A stretch of DNA of 7,878 nt. It comes from Dehalococcoidia bacterium. GTDB taxonomy: Bacteria > Chloroflexota > Dehalococcoidia > Dehalococcoidales > CSSed11-197. Where the stretch lies: assembly GCA_003563865.1 (NCBI GenBank), contig PWTP01000121.1, forward strand, positions 1 to 7,878. The letters are read 5' to 3'. The notes beneath the pieces were generated by a model. The model did not search any database, was not told the DNA's origin, and worked only from the letters and a program-made list of their open reading frames with translations. The translations under genes and the position numbers were made by a program. Positions 1 through 5,987 of the stretch are shown here, piece by piece; the first letter of the stretch is position 1, and every line of letters begins with the position of its first letter.

Positions 1-135
1 TAAAGATAATATAGCCTTTGGCCGATAGAACACGAAAAAGTAGTTACATTACCTCCTGGCTGACTTCTGCCTGGAAAACCTTTTTTAGTATCAATAAATG
101 GTGGCTACGATATTATGAGTAATCACTATGTTGTC
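1..135. other. Intergenic edge region without a supported gene
   Basis: No convincing gene is visible on either strand. The minus strand carries a perfect Shine-Dalgarno-like AGGAGGT (51-57), but it is followed almost at once by ATG-TAA (44-49), a start codon with an immediate stop. A GTG at 31-33 opens a frame that runs off the window edge, but it is 17 or more bases from that motif, too far for normal initiation. No hairpin with a T-tract follows the last gene, so no terminator is called. Confidence 0.5.
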
Positions 136-648
136 TTAGTTGAAGATAACGCTTGATTCGAGGCTAAATTCGTGAACAATCGATTCGGTCACCCACGCCT
201 GGCTGGCAATTACCTGTATTTCACCGGTCAGAATCAAGGGTACTATATCTTTATCTTTTAGATCAATTATTTCGGCTTCAGGTATGGTTATCTGCCCCTT
301 GGGTGTAAAATAGGTATCTTTCGAATCTTTAGGGTGGATGGTTTCTTGCCAGTCGTTTAAACTGGTGACATCAAATACTGTTTCATCTATCTGGACTTCC
401 CAGCTCAGGATTTTCACTTCTGCAGTGAGCCTGGATGCGTTAGACACTGCAAGATCAACCCGGTAGGTAAAACGAGCCGGATCTTCAAGCCTTTGGATGG
501 GCGCCATACCAACTATAACCATGCCGTTTAAGGTTTGCTCGATGGTATTTCTGGCTACTGCTGCTGAATATATGTGAATACTTCCGAAAATGACTGCCAT
601 TGCAGCCAGTACCCCGATTGCTATTGTAAGCACCTTTTTCATATTCAT
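136..648 (-). CDS. Hypothetical membrane-anchored or exported protein, possible LEA14/WHy-like beta-sandwich
   Basis: The protein has 170 residues. Residues 4-5 are lysines followed by a hydrophobic stretch to about residue 32 (VLTIAIGVLAAMAVIFG and onward), which fits an uncleaved anchor or signal peptide placing the rest outside the membrane. The remainder alternates short beta-like segments, with YRVDLAVSNASR at about 60-71 and later strands around a P-rich turn. This pattern resembles LEA14/WHy-type immunoglobulin-like domains, but that is inference from pattern only. I do not recognise the family. The frame is open further upstream, but the ATG at 648 is preferred: GAGGAG lies 6 bases before it, the hydrophobic anchor then sits at the N terminus, and overlap with serS is avoided. 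A second ATG two codons later (642) is a less well placed alternative. It follows serS by 19 bases, so it is probably the last gene of that transcript. The stop is TAA. Confidence 0.75.
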   Translation of the reverse strand: MNMKKVLTIAIGVLAAMAVIFGSIHIYSAAVARNTIEQTLNGMVIVGMAPIQRLEDPARFTYRVDLAVSNASRLTAEVKILSWEVQIDETVFDVTSLNDWQETIHPKDSKDTYFTPKGQITIPEAEIIDLKDKDIVPLILTGEIQVIASQAWVTESIVHEFSLESSVIFN

Positions 649-654
649 CGCTGT

Positions 655-660
655 CTCCTC
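655..660 (-). promoter_or_regulatory. Ribosome binding site that sets the start of the 170-residue gene
   Basis: GAGGAG on the minus strand lies 6 bases before the ATG at 648. It lies between the serS stop and that ATG, which argues against the longer reading that would begin inside serS at 756. Confidence 0.75.
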
Positions 661-667
661 ATCAGGT

Positions 668-1909
668 TCAGCTAATAAAGCCGGCACCGATATAACTCTC
701 CAGTATTGGAGGTATTTCAATGGTTCCATCGGCACATTGGTAATTCTCAATAACACTTATTAAAACCCTGGGCAGGGCTAAACCTGAGCCATTTAGTGTA
801 TGAACATATTCTGCTTTTGAATCAGGCTGGTTTCGATAGCGGATGTTGGCTCGACGAGCCTGAAAGTCTCCACAGTTGGAGCATGAGCTAACTTCAAGCC
901 ATTCATTACAACCTGGAGCCCACATTTCTATATCATAAGTGCGGGTAGAAGCAAAACTGATGTCAGCTGTGCATAGTTCTTTAACCCGGTATGGTATTTC
1001 CAGACGGCGGCAGACTTCCTCGGCATCGTTTACCATTTTTTCAAGTTCGGCATTTGAAGTCTCAGGTGTAGTGAATTTATACATCTCAACTTTTTCAAAT
1101 TGATGGCCGCGCTTAATGCCTCTTACATCTTTGCCTGCGCTCATTTTTTCTCGCCTGAAACAGGGGGTGTGGGCCACATAGTATAGAGGCAGGCTGCCTG
1201 GAGGCAATATTTGGTCGCGGTGGATATTGGTAAGGGCTACTTCGGCAGTGGGAATAAACCAGAAATCTTCTTCAACATCCCGGTATAGATTATCAGCAAA
1301 TTTGGGTAAATTGGATGAACCGACAAGAGCTTCCCGCCTGACCATTATTGGAAGGTAGGTTTCAATATAACCGTTTTCTCTGGTATGTAAGTCCAGCATA
1401 AAATCAATTAATGCTCTCTGAAGAGTAGCACCTGCGCCTTTAAGTACATAAAAGCGACTGCCAGATATTCTGGCACCTGCTTCAAAATCAATTATATTCA
1501 ATTTTTCTCCCAGTTCCCAATGGGGTAGTGGAGTAAAATCAAATTCCCGGGGCCTGCCATGACTGCGGATGGTTATATTATCATCCTCACTTTTACCTTC
1601 AGGAACACAGTCCTGGGGTATGTTGGGAACCCTTAGCAGTAAATCGTTGAGTTTTTCATCAGTGCCACGTATGCAATCTTCAAGCGATTTTATTTGCCCG
1701 CGCAGAATGCGGCCAGCGTGCCTGGAGGCCTCATCTTTGCCCTTGGTTAATCTTTTACGTTCGCGGCGCAGTTCTTCAAGCCTTCTCAGGTTTTGTCGCC
1801 TTTGAATATCTAGCGATAGAATTTCATCAATAGGCGCGGTATCATTACGGGCATTGACTGCTCTGTGGACTTTATCGGTATTATCACGTATAAATTTTAT
1901 ATCAAGCAT
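668..1909 (-). CDS. serS: Seryl-tRNA synthetase (SerRS)
   Basis: This cytoplasmic class II synthetase activates serine with ATP and charges tRNA-Ser (and tRNA-Sec where present). The 413-residue length is slightly below the usual bacterial 420-430. Residues 1-100 form the tRNA-binding arm, with a charged coiled coil at about 35-92. Class II motif 1 is around 178-200 (NGYIETYLPIMVRRE, then SNLPKFADNLY). The serine-binding TAE is at 221-223. Motif 2 starts with FRRE at 251-254 and runs through the GHQFEKVEMYKF segment to about 279. The conserved NEWLEVSSCSNCGDFQARR lies at 335-353, and motif 3 (LNGSGLALPR) ends with its arginine at 381. All catalytic landmarks are present. The ATG has AGGAG 8 bases upstream (1918-1922), and the protein begins with MLDIKFIRDN as usual for the family. 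It lies 26 bases after the 191-residue gene. The stop is TGA. Confidence 0.97.
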   Translation of the reverse strand: MLDIKFIRDNTDKVHRAVNARNDTAPIDEILSLDIQRRQNLRRLEELRRERKRLTKGKDEASRHAGRILRGQIKSLEDCIRGTDEKLNDLLLRVPNIPQDCVPEGKSEDDNITIRSHGRPREFDFTPLPHWELGEKLNIIDFEAGARISGSRFYVLKGAGATLQRALIDFMLDLHTRENGYIETYLPIMVRREALVGSSNLPKFADNLYRDVEEDFWFIPTAEVALTNIHRDQILPPGSLPLYYVAHTPCFRREKMSAGKDVRGIKRGHQFEKVEMYKFTTPETSNAELEKMVNDAEEVCRRLEIPYRVKELCTADISFASTRTYDIEMWAPGCNEWLEVSSCSNCGDFQARRANIRYRNQPDSKAEYVHTLNGSGLALPRVLISVIENYQCADGTIEIPPILESYIGAGFIS

Positions 1910-1935
1910 TTAATCATCTCCTAAAGCGAGACATT

Positions 1936-2511
1936 TCAAATGAGTGCGGCAGATAATTTTTCCACTTTATTTTTCAAGCCTGACTCGGCCAGGGCTTCAG
2001 TTGCTATGACAGAAATAAGATCGTTTACCTCTGCAATAAAGGGCTCATTTAATATTTTAGCAATTCGGGCGCTCAGTTTGCCGATTACCGTGCGTTCACC
2101 CTCATAATCAGGGGTCGATTCAACCAGCACCTGGCAGCAGTCGTAGTCAACGGCTGCCCGGTTATAATAATCAAGCGCATATTGAACAGTATTTTCAAGA
2201 TTACTGTCGCGATAGCTATTCAGCTGGACTAAAACCATTCTTATAGCGGAATCAGCAGTTTCAGCATGCAGCAGTTTAAGTAATTTTTCTCCACCTTTAT
2301 CCACTGCAAAACGCTGGAAATTCAACAGAAAAAAAGTCAGTATTTCCATGTGAATATCAAAATACTTATCCCGGGTTAAGCCTTTATCATAAAGGAACTC
2401 AAATAGTTCACTCACAATGGTTTCCGAAGTTGATAAAGACCAGATTGCAATAGTGCTGCCGAGTTCTTCAGCCACCTTTGATTTTTCTGTCGTGTTTGCT
2501 GTCATATTCAT
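1936..2511 (-). CDS. Hypothetical helical protein between lysS and serS
   Basis: The protein has 191 residues and I recognise no family. It has no signal peptide or convincing membrane helix and is probably cytoplasmic. Composition suggests mostly alpha-helix: an N-terminal helical part (about 24-110, with FDIHMEILTFFLLNFQRF at 51-68), a short loop with adjacent cysteines (CC at 125-126) and ESTPDYEGE at 131-139, and a C-terminal helical part (141-191). Two cysteines only, so no metal cluster is suggested. The start is set by AGAGGA (2518-2523) 6 bases before the ATG at 2511; this motif lies within the last codons of lysS, and only 2 bases separate the lysS stop from this ATG, which suggests translational coupling. 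A second in-frame ATG lies two codons on (2505). The position between two synthetase genes suggests co-expression with translation genes but does not prove a role in it. Confidence 0.85.
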   Translation of the reverse strand: MNMTANTTEKSKVAEELGSTIAIWSLSTSETIVSELFEFLYDKGLTRDKYFDIHMEILTFFLLNFQRFAVDKGGEKLLKLLHAETADSAIRMVLVQLNSYRDSNLENTVQYALDYYNRAAVDYDCCQVLVESTPDYEGERTVIGKLSARIAKILNEPFIAEVNDLISVIATEALAESGLKNKVEKLSAALI

Positions 2512-2513
2512 GT

Positions 2514-3995
2514 TTATCCTCTCTCTTTAAGCTGGGGGAAAAGAATTACATCTCTAATTGAGCACTGGTTGGCAAGCAGCATTACCAGCCGGTCGATACC
2601 AAGACCCAGCCCGCCGGTTGGCGGCATGCCAAATGCCATTGCTTTAAGAAAATCATAGTCAATATTTTTGGCTGATTCTTCTTCTTCTCCATGACACTGC
2701 TGGGCCTGTAAAACAAAACGTTTTTCTTGTTCTATCGGATCATTGAGTTCAGAAAAAGCATTAGCTATTTCCATGCAGCCTGCAAAAGCTTCAAAGCGCT
2801 CAACAATACTGTTGTTGCCGGGTTTGGTTTTAGCCAGTGGTGACATCTCAATAGGGTAATCGATTAAAAATGTAGGTTGAGTCAGCTTGGGTTCGATATA
2901 AATGCTCAACAGGTTATCAATAAGTCTGGCCCAATTACTGTCAGGATCAAACTCAATGCCTAGTTGTGTCATGCAAGCCTTTAGCTTGTCTGAATCATCG
3001 CATGCAACGAAATCAATCCCGCTTGTTTCTTTCAGGGCTTCTCTTAAATCCCAGCGCCGCCAGGGAGGTGTAAAATCAATCTCTGTATCACCAAAGGTTG
3101 TCTTATAACTGCCGGTGACTTTATTAGCTACAAAAGAGACCAGCTCTTCTACCATTGTCATTACATCACGGTAATCGGCATAAGCTTCGTAGCTCTCCAT
3201 CATGGTGAACTCAGGGTTGTGACGGGTGGATATACCTTCGTTCCTGAATATTCTGCCAAGTTCGTATACCTTGTCAAAGCCTCCTATTATAAGCCGTTTA
3301 AGTGGTAATTCCAGCGCAATACGAAGGTACAATTGCCGGTCAAGGCTGTGATGATGGGTGATGAAAGGTTTTGCCAGCGCACCACCGGCTGAGCCGTGCA
3401 GCACCGGTGTCTCTACCTCGATGAAGCCTTTACTGTCCATAAAATCTCTTATACAGGAGACGGTTTTACTGCGGGTGATAAATACCTGCTTAACACCAGG
3501 ATTACTGATAAGATCCAGATAGCGCTGGCGGTACCGGGTTTCTACATCGGTTAGGCCATGCCATTTTTCCGGTAGTGGTTCGATAGATTTACATAACAAA
3601 ACTAAATTAGTTACCTCGAGGGTTGGTTCTCCCGAGCGGGTTCTAAATACTTTGCCGGTAGCACCGGCAAAGTCACCGATATCAAGCTCCTTAAACATCT
3701 CGTAAGAGTTATTCATCAGGTTCTCCGGTTTGAAAAAGAGTTGCAGTCTTCCTTTTCCATCGGATAAATCTGCAAAGGAGATTTTACCCATACGCCTCAA
3801 AGCTGTAATACGTCCGGCAAGGCTTATTTCAACTGGCTCAGCGCCATCGGTTTCTTTAGCAAGCAAAAGATCTGCAGCCTCAGTTGTAGTGTGAGTGTGA
3901 TGATAGCTGTTAGGATAGGGATTTATGCCCTGTTGGCGTAATCGTTCGATTTTTTCCTGACGCAGGTTGATCAAGCGTTCGAGTCGTGAAGTCAT
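2514..3995 (-). CDS. lysS: Lysyl-tRNA synthetase, class II (LysRS)
   Basis: This cytoplasmic class IIb synthetase charges tRNA-Lys with lysine using ATP. The 493 residues match the usual length of about 490-505. An N-terminal helix with charged residues (1-22) is followed by GINPYPN and the OB-fold anticodon-binding domain (about 55-135, with ISLAGRITALRRMGKISFADL). The catalytic domain shows RYRQRYLDLI (154-163), motif 1 around 184-198 (FMDSKGFIEVETPVL), motif 2 (IFRNEGISTRHNPEFTMMES, 249-268), ANAFSELNDP (411-420) and motif 3 (GGLGLGIDRLVMLL, 461-474, arginine 469). Nothing essential is missing. The frame is open upstream to 4145, but the ATG at 3995 has AGGAG 4 bases before it, gives the expected N terminus, and the extra 50 residues of the longer reading overlap recO and look unrelated. 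It heads a likely lysS, 191-residue gene, serS, 170-residue gene transcript. The stop is TAA. Confidence 0.97.
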   Translation of the reverse strand: MTSRLERLINLRQEKIERLRQQGINPYPNSYHHTHTTTEAADLLLAKETDGAEPVEISLAGRITALRRMGKISFADLSDGKGRLQLFFKPENLMNNSYEMFKELDIGDFAGATGKVFRTRSGEPTLEVTNLVLLCKSIEPLPEKWHGLTDVETRYRQRYLDLISNPGVKQVFITRSKTVSCIRDFMDSKGFIEVETPVLHGSAGGALAKPFITHHHSLDRQLYLRIALELPLKRLIIGGFDKVYELGRIFRNEGISTRHNPEFTMMESYEAYADYRDVMTMVEELVSFVANKVTGSYKTTFGDTEIDFTPPWRRWDLREALKETSGIDFVACDDSDKLKACMTQLGIEFDPDSNWARLIDNLLSIYIEPKLTQPTFLIDYPIEMSPLAKTKPGNNSIVERFEAFAGCMEIANAFSELNDPIEQEKRFVLQAQQCHGEEEESAKNIDYDFLKAMAFGMPPTGGLGLGIDRLVMLLANQCSIRDVILFPQLKERG

Positions 3996-3999
3996 GTGT

Positions 4000-4004
4000 C
4001 TCCT
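4000..4004 (-). promoter_or_regulatory. Ribosome binding site that sets the lysS start
   Basis: AGGAG on the minus strand precedes the ATG at 3995 with a short 4-base spacer. It supports the 493-residue form of LysRS against the longer open frame that starts inside recO. Confidence 0.75.
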
Positions 4005-4040
4005 ATTTATCAAACTAATGATTAAAGTATACTTGGGGCT

Positions 4041-4070
4041 ATTATATTTTATAAACAGTGCCTGAGTAAA
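4041..4070 (-). promoter_or_regulatory. Candidate promoter for the lysS transcript
   Basis: The minus strand has TTTACT (4065-4070, 4 of 6 matches to the -35 consensus), an 18-base spacer and a perfect TATAAT (4041-4046). Transcription would start near 4034, giving a leader of about 39 bases that contains the lysS ribosome binding site. It sits in the 89-bp gap after recO. No T-box-like leader fits in this space. There is no clear terminator for recO ahead of it, so read-through from recO is possible. Confidence 0.6.
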
Positions 4071-4084
4071 GCCACAGCGCCACT

Positions 4085-4843
4085 TTATTTTAAATTGTCC
4101 AGCCAGACGCAGGATTTTATTTCTCTTTCCAGTATATAGTAGCAATAATTTCTGATTAACCCTTCAAGCTCTGTATTCAGTTCACCGGTCAGTTTCAAGC
4201 GCAGTGCGGTAGACATGTCGCAATCTTGAAAAAGCCTGAACACTTTTAGTCCATTGACAGAAATAGAATAAGAGACAGTCTCCTTAAAGCTGCACCGGGG
4301 GCATATAATGCCACCGGTAGCAGGGCAGAAGGTGTTGATTACCGGTTTAAGAGGAGTATGGCAGGAAGAACAAACTTTTAATTGAGGGCGGTATCCGGCC
4401 TGCTCTAGAAGCTGAATCTCGAAATAACGCAGACATGAATGGCTGTTGGCCCCCTGGCTTAAACGTTCCAGTGTATTAACCAAAAGGTAAAACAAATGGT
4501 GGTTATCAATATTATCGGCCTCGGCAGTAAACAAATTTACCAGTTCGGCCAGATACAGGCCGCAGGAGGTTATATTAAGGTCTTTTCTCAGGGGTAGAAA
4601 TGAATTAATCGTTTGACTGCCTATTATCGTGTCTAGTTTCTTGCCCCGGGCTAGAGTTACCTGGGAGTAAGCCAGTAATTCGAGATGGCCGCTGAGCTTG
4701 CTTTTTGGTTTGCACACTGCTTTAGCCACCGCCTGAAGTTTCCCGTAGAAAGGAGTATATAAAGTGATAATTCTGTCTGCCTCTCCCAGACGCATTTTAC
4801 GAATTATCACAGCTTCGGTTTGATATTCTCTTGGGCAGCTCAT
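4085..4843 (-). CDS. recO: DNA repair protein RecO
   Basis: RecO binds single-stranded DNA and SSB and, with RecR, loads RecA onto SSB-coated gaps in the RecFOR pathway; it also anneals complementary strands. The 252 residues match the family. The N-terminal OB-fold (about 5-80) carries the typical opening EYQTEAVIIRKMRLGEADRI with YTPFYGKLQAVAKA following. The helical region with LYLAELVNLFT (96-106) comes next, then a four-cysteine zinc-finger pattern: CSSC at 158-161 and CPRC at 181-184, with FCPATGGIICP between. The ATG at 4843 is the only reasonable start, giving the right N terminus; its ribosome binding site is weak, with GAAGG (4855-4859) 11 bases away, which suggests modest translation. 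The gene follows recR after a 213-bp gap and precedes lysS by 89 bp. Adjacent recR and recO would put both partners under similar control if the transcript continues across the gap. The stop is TAA. Confidence 0.95.
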   Translation of the reverse strand: MSCPREYQTEAVIIRKMRLGEADRIITLYTPFYGKLQAVAKAVCKPKSKLSGHLELLAYSQVTLARGKKLDTIIGSQTINSFLPLRKDLNITSCGLYLAELVNLFTAEADNIDNHHLFYLLVNTLERLSQGANSHSCLRYFEIQLLEQAGYRPQLKVCSSCHTPLKPVINTFCPATGGIICPRCSFKETVSYSISVNGLKVFRLFQDCDMSTALRLKLTGELNTELEGLIRNYCYYILEREIKSCVWLDNLK

Positions 4844-4870
4844 AAAATTTTAAACCTTCGTTTTATTGCT

Positions 4871-4884
4871 GAACTTTCAAGTTC
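4871..4884. repeat. 14-bp dyad upstream of recO
   Basis: GAACTT and AAGTTC arms face each other across 2 bases, 28 bases before the recO ATG. The arrangement could be a small operator or an RNA hairpin in the recO leader. The half-site spacing (GAAC, 6 bases, GTTC) differs from the well-known Bacillus and mycobacterial LexA box (4 bases), so no SOS claim is made. Confidence 0.35.
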
Positions 4885-4928
4885 TCTGATAGCATTATTT
4901 GCGATCCACCGCGCTGCAGGGGGAATCA

Positions 4929-4971
4929 AGAGTTTTTAACTCATAAGCCGTTTTATTTAGTACAAAACTCT
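4929..4971. repeat. Inverted repeat with an alternative small hairpin
   Basis: The 8-bp arms 4929-4936 and 4964-4971 are perfect reverse complements with a 27-base loop. One arm can instead pair with 4938-4942, forming GAGTT-TTT-AACTC as read on the plus strand. The two pairings exclude each other. Both lie in the leader that the candidate recO promoter would produce. The stems are short and A/T-rich, so chance is a real possibility. Confidence 0.3.
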
Positions 4972-4974
4972 GGC

Positions 4975-5004
4975 ATTATGGTTACCGGGCAAAATCTGCA
5001 TCAA
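4975..5004 (-). promoter_or_regulatory. Candidate promoter for recO
   Basis: The minus strand has TTGATG (4999-5004), an 18-base spacer and CATAAT (4975-4980), 4 of 6 and 5 of 6 consensus matches. The start point would be near 4968, leaving a leader of about 125 bases before recO. It offers recO a transcript separate from dnaX-ybaB-recR. No terminator hairpin is seen after recR, so it may only supplement read-through. Confidence 0.4.
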
Positions 5005-5056
5005 CGGGAGCAAGGTTATACAAACAGTCAGTCATTGCCAGGCTTTATACAGCTTG

Positions 5057-5668
5057 TTAAAAATCCTGCCGGCCTTCAAGTGCACGGCAAAGGGTGACAT
5101 CATCGGCATATTCCAGTTCTGTGCCAAAAGGCAAACCGCGGGCCAGCCGGGTAACATGAATGCCCATTGGTGAAATAAGCCGGTAAAGATATAAAGCAGT
5201 GGTCTCGCCTTCAGTGGTGGGGTTAGTAGCTATGATAACTTCTGAAATTTTCCCGTTTTCTATTCTTTTTATTAACTCTTTAATACGTATATTGTTTATG
5301 CCTATACCATCGGATGGGGCTATTGCTCCGTGCAATACATGATATACTCCTTCAAAAATCCCTACGTGTTCAAGGGCCAGTATATCTTGTGGCTGTTCCA
5401 CTACACAGATTATACCGGGTTCTCTGGTCGTGCTTGAGCAAACCGGGCACTTTTGGTCATCAGCAATGTTATAGCATACCGAACATAACCGGGTATTAGT
5501 TTTAATGGCAGAAATGGCCTCGGCCAGGTTACCGGCTTCTTCTTCACTGGCTCTCAAAAGGTAATATGCCAGCCGCTGTGCGCTTTTGGGGCCGATACCC
5601 GGCAATTTGCTCAGCTCGCTGATCAGGCGGGAGACAGAGTCGGTTATTGTTTTGTGCTTCTGGTTCAA
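5057..5668 (-). CDS. recR: Recombination protein RecR
   Basis: RecR forms a ring-shaped clamp and works with RecO (and RecF) to place RecA on gapped DNA. The 203 residues match the family. In order: helix-hairpin-helix [18 protein letters not shown] (21-38), a four-cysteine zinc finger with CSVC (62-65) and CPVC (74-77), the Toprim domain starting at [14 protein letters not shown] (87-100) with [18 protein letters not shown] (147-164), and the C-terminal [25 protein letters not shown] segment (176-200). The start codon is TTG at 5666-5668, not ATG; AAAGGA (5675-5680) lies 6 bases upstream and overlaps the stop codon of the preceding gene. No ATG or GTG lies nearby in frame, and this start gives the expected N terminus. 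The 10-base gap to the ybaB-like gene supports one transcript with coupled translation. The stop is TAA. Confidence 0.96.
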   Translation of the reverse strand: MNQKHKTITDSVSRLISELSKLPGIGPKSAQRLAYYLLRASEEEAGNLAEAISAIKTNTRLCSVCYNIADDQKCPVCSSTTREPGIICVVEQPQDILALEHVGIFEGVYHVLHGAIAPSDGIGINNIRIKELIKRIENGKISEVIIATNPTTEGETTALYLYRLISPMGIHVTRLARGLPFGTELEYADDVTLCRALEGRQDF

Positions 5669-5674
5669 TGATTA

Positions 5675-5680
5675 TCCTTT
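5675..5680 (-). promoter_or_regulatory. Ribosome binding site for the TTG start of recR
   Basis: AAAGGA on the minus strand overlaps the TAA stop of the ybaB-like gene and lies 6 bases before the TTG at 5668. Good spacing and the lack of another usable start decide the call. Confidence 0.7.
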
Positions 5681-5987
5681 ATTCAGTAAGACCCGGGACT
5701 TTCATGCCGCCAGTAATCTCCCCCAGTCTTTCATTAGATATTTTTTTGGCTTCATCCAGCGCGCCGGTTACTGCTTTTAACACCAGTTTTTCAAGCTTGT
5801 CGGGTTGAGACGGGTCTATGGCTGCAGGGTCGATTTTGATAGAAAGGACCTTCTGCTGGCCATTAGCAGTTACAGTAACCAGCCCATCACCTGCGCTGGA
5901 TTCGACTTTGGTTTTGGCCAGTTCTTTCTGCACCTTTTCCATTTTAGATTTTAATTCCATGGCTTGTTTGATCATTGACAGGTTCAT
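5679..5987 (-). CDS. YbaB/EbfC-family nucleoid-associated protein
   Basis: The 102-residue length and sequence match the YbaB/EbfC family, small dimeric DNA-binding proteins that coat the nucleoid and are commonly encoded between dnaX and recR. The sequence shows the long N-terminal helix (MIKQAMELKSKMEKVQKELAK, roughly 5-25), the central GDGLVTVTANGQQKVLSIKIDP strands (33-54) with the family's G-V-V pattern, and the C-terminal helix (about 64-90) ending in GEITGGMKVPG. The ATG (5985-5987) overlaps the dnaX TGA stop as ATGA, and GGAGG (5992-5996) within the last dnaX codons is 4 bases before it, so its translation is very probably coupled to dnaX. The exact cellular role of the family is not settled; a link to recombination repair through its neighbours is inference. 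Confidence 0.95.
   Translation of the reverse strand: MNLSMIKQAMELKSKMEKVQKELAKTKVESSAGDGLVTVTANGQQKVLSIKIDPAAIDPSQPDKLEKLVLKAVTGALDEAKKISNERLGEITGGMKVPGLTE

Noticed and set aside
115..156. Plus-strand 13-residue frame resembling the start of a response regulator (VVLVEDN)
   Set aside because: It stops after 13 residues, overlaps the end of the 170-residue gene on the other strand, and has no continuing homology; chance resemblance is likely.
649..756. Longer start for the 170-residue gene inside serS
   Set aside because: It would overlap the serS end, and the anchor segment and GAGGAG both point to the ATG at 648.
1569..1805. Plus-strand 78-residue frame opposite serS
   Set aside because: It is the antisense of the SerRS coiled-coil region, serine- and leucine-rich as expected from reading charged helix codons backwards.
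3996..4084. T-box riboswitch ahead of lysS
   Set aside because: The leader expected from the promoter is only about 39 bases, with no specifier loop or antiterminator.
3996..4145. Longer lysS start adding 50 residues
   Set aside because: The extension overlaps recO, looks unlike any LysRS N terminus, and ignores the AGGAG before the ATG at 3995.
4871..4884. GAAC-6-GTTC dyad as a LexA (SOS) box upstream of recO
   Set aside because: The known Gram-positive box has 4 bases between the half-sites; here there are 6, and recO is not a typical LexA target. Kept only as an unassigned dyad.
4982..5035. Minus-strand 17-codon frame (MTDCLYNLAPVDADFAR) in the recR-recO gap
   Set aside because: There is no ribosome binding site and no recognisable sequence; a frame this short is expected by chance.
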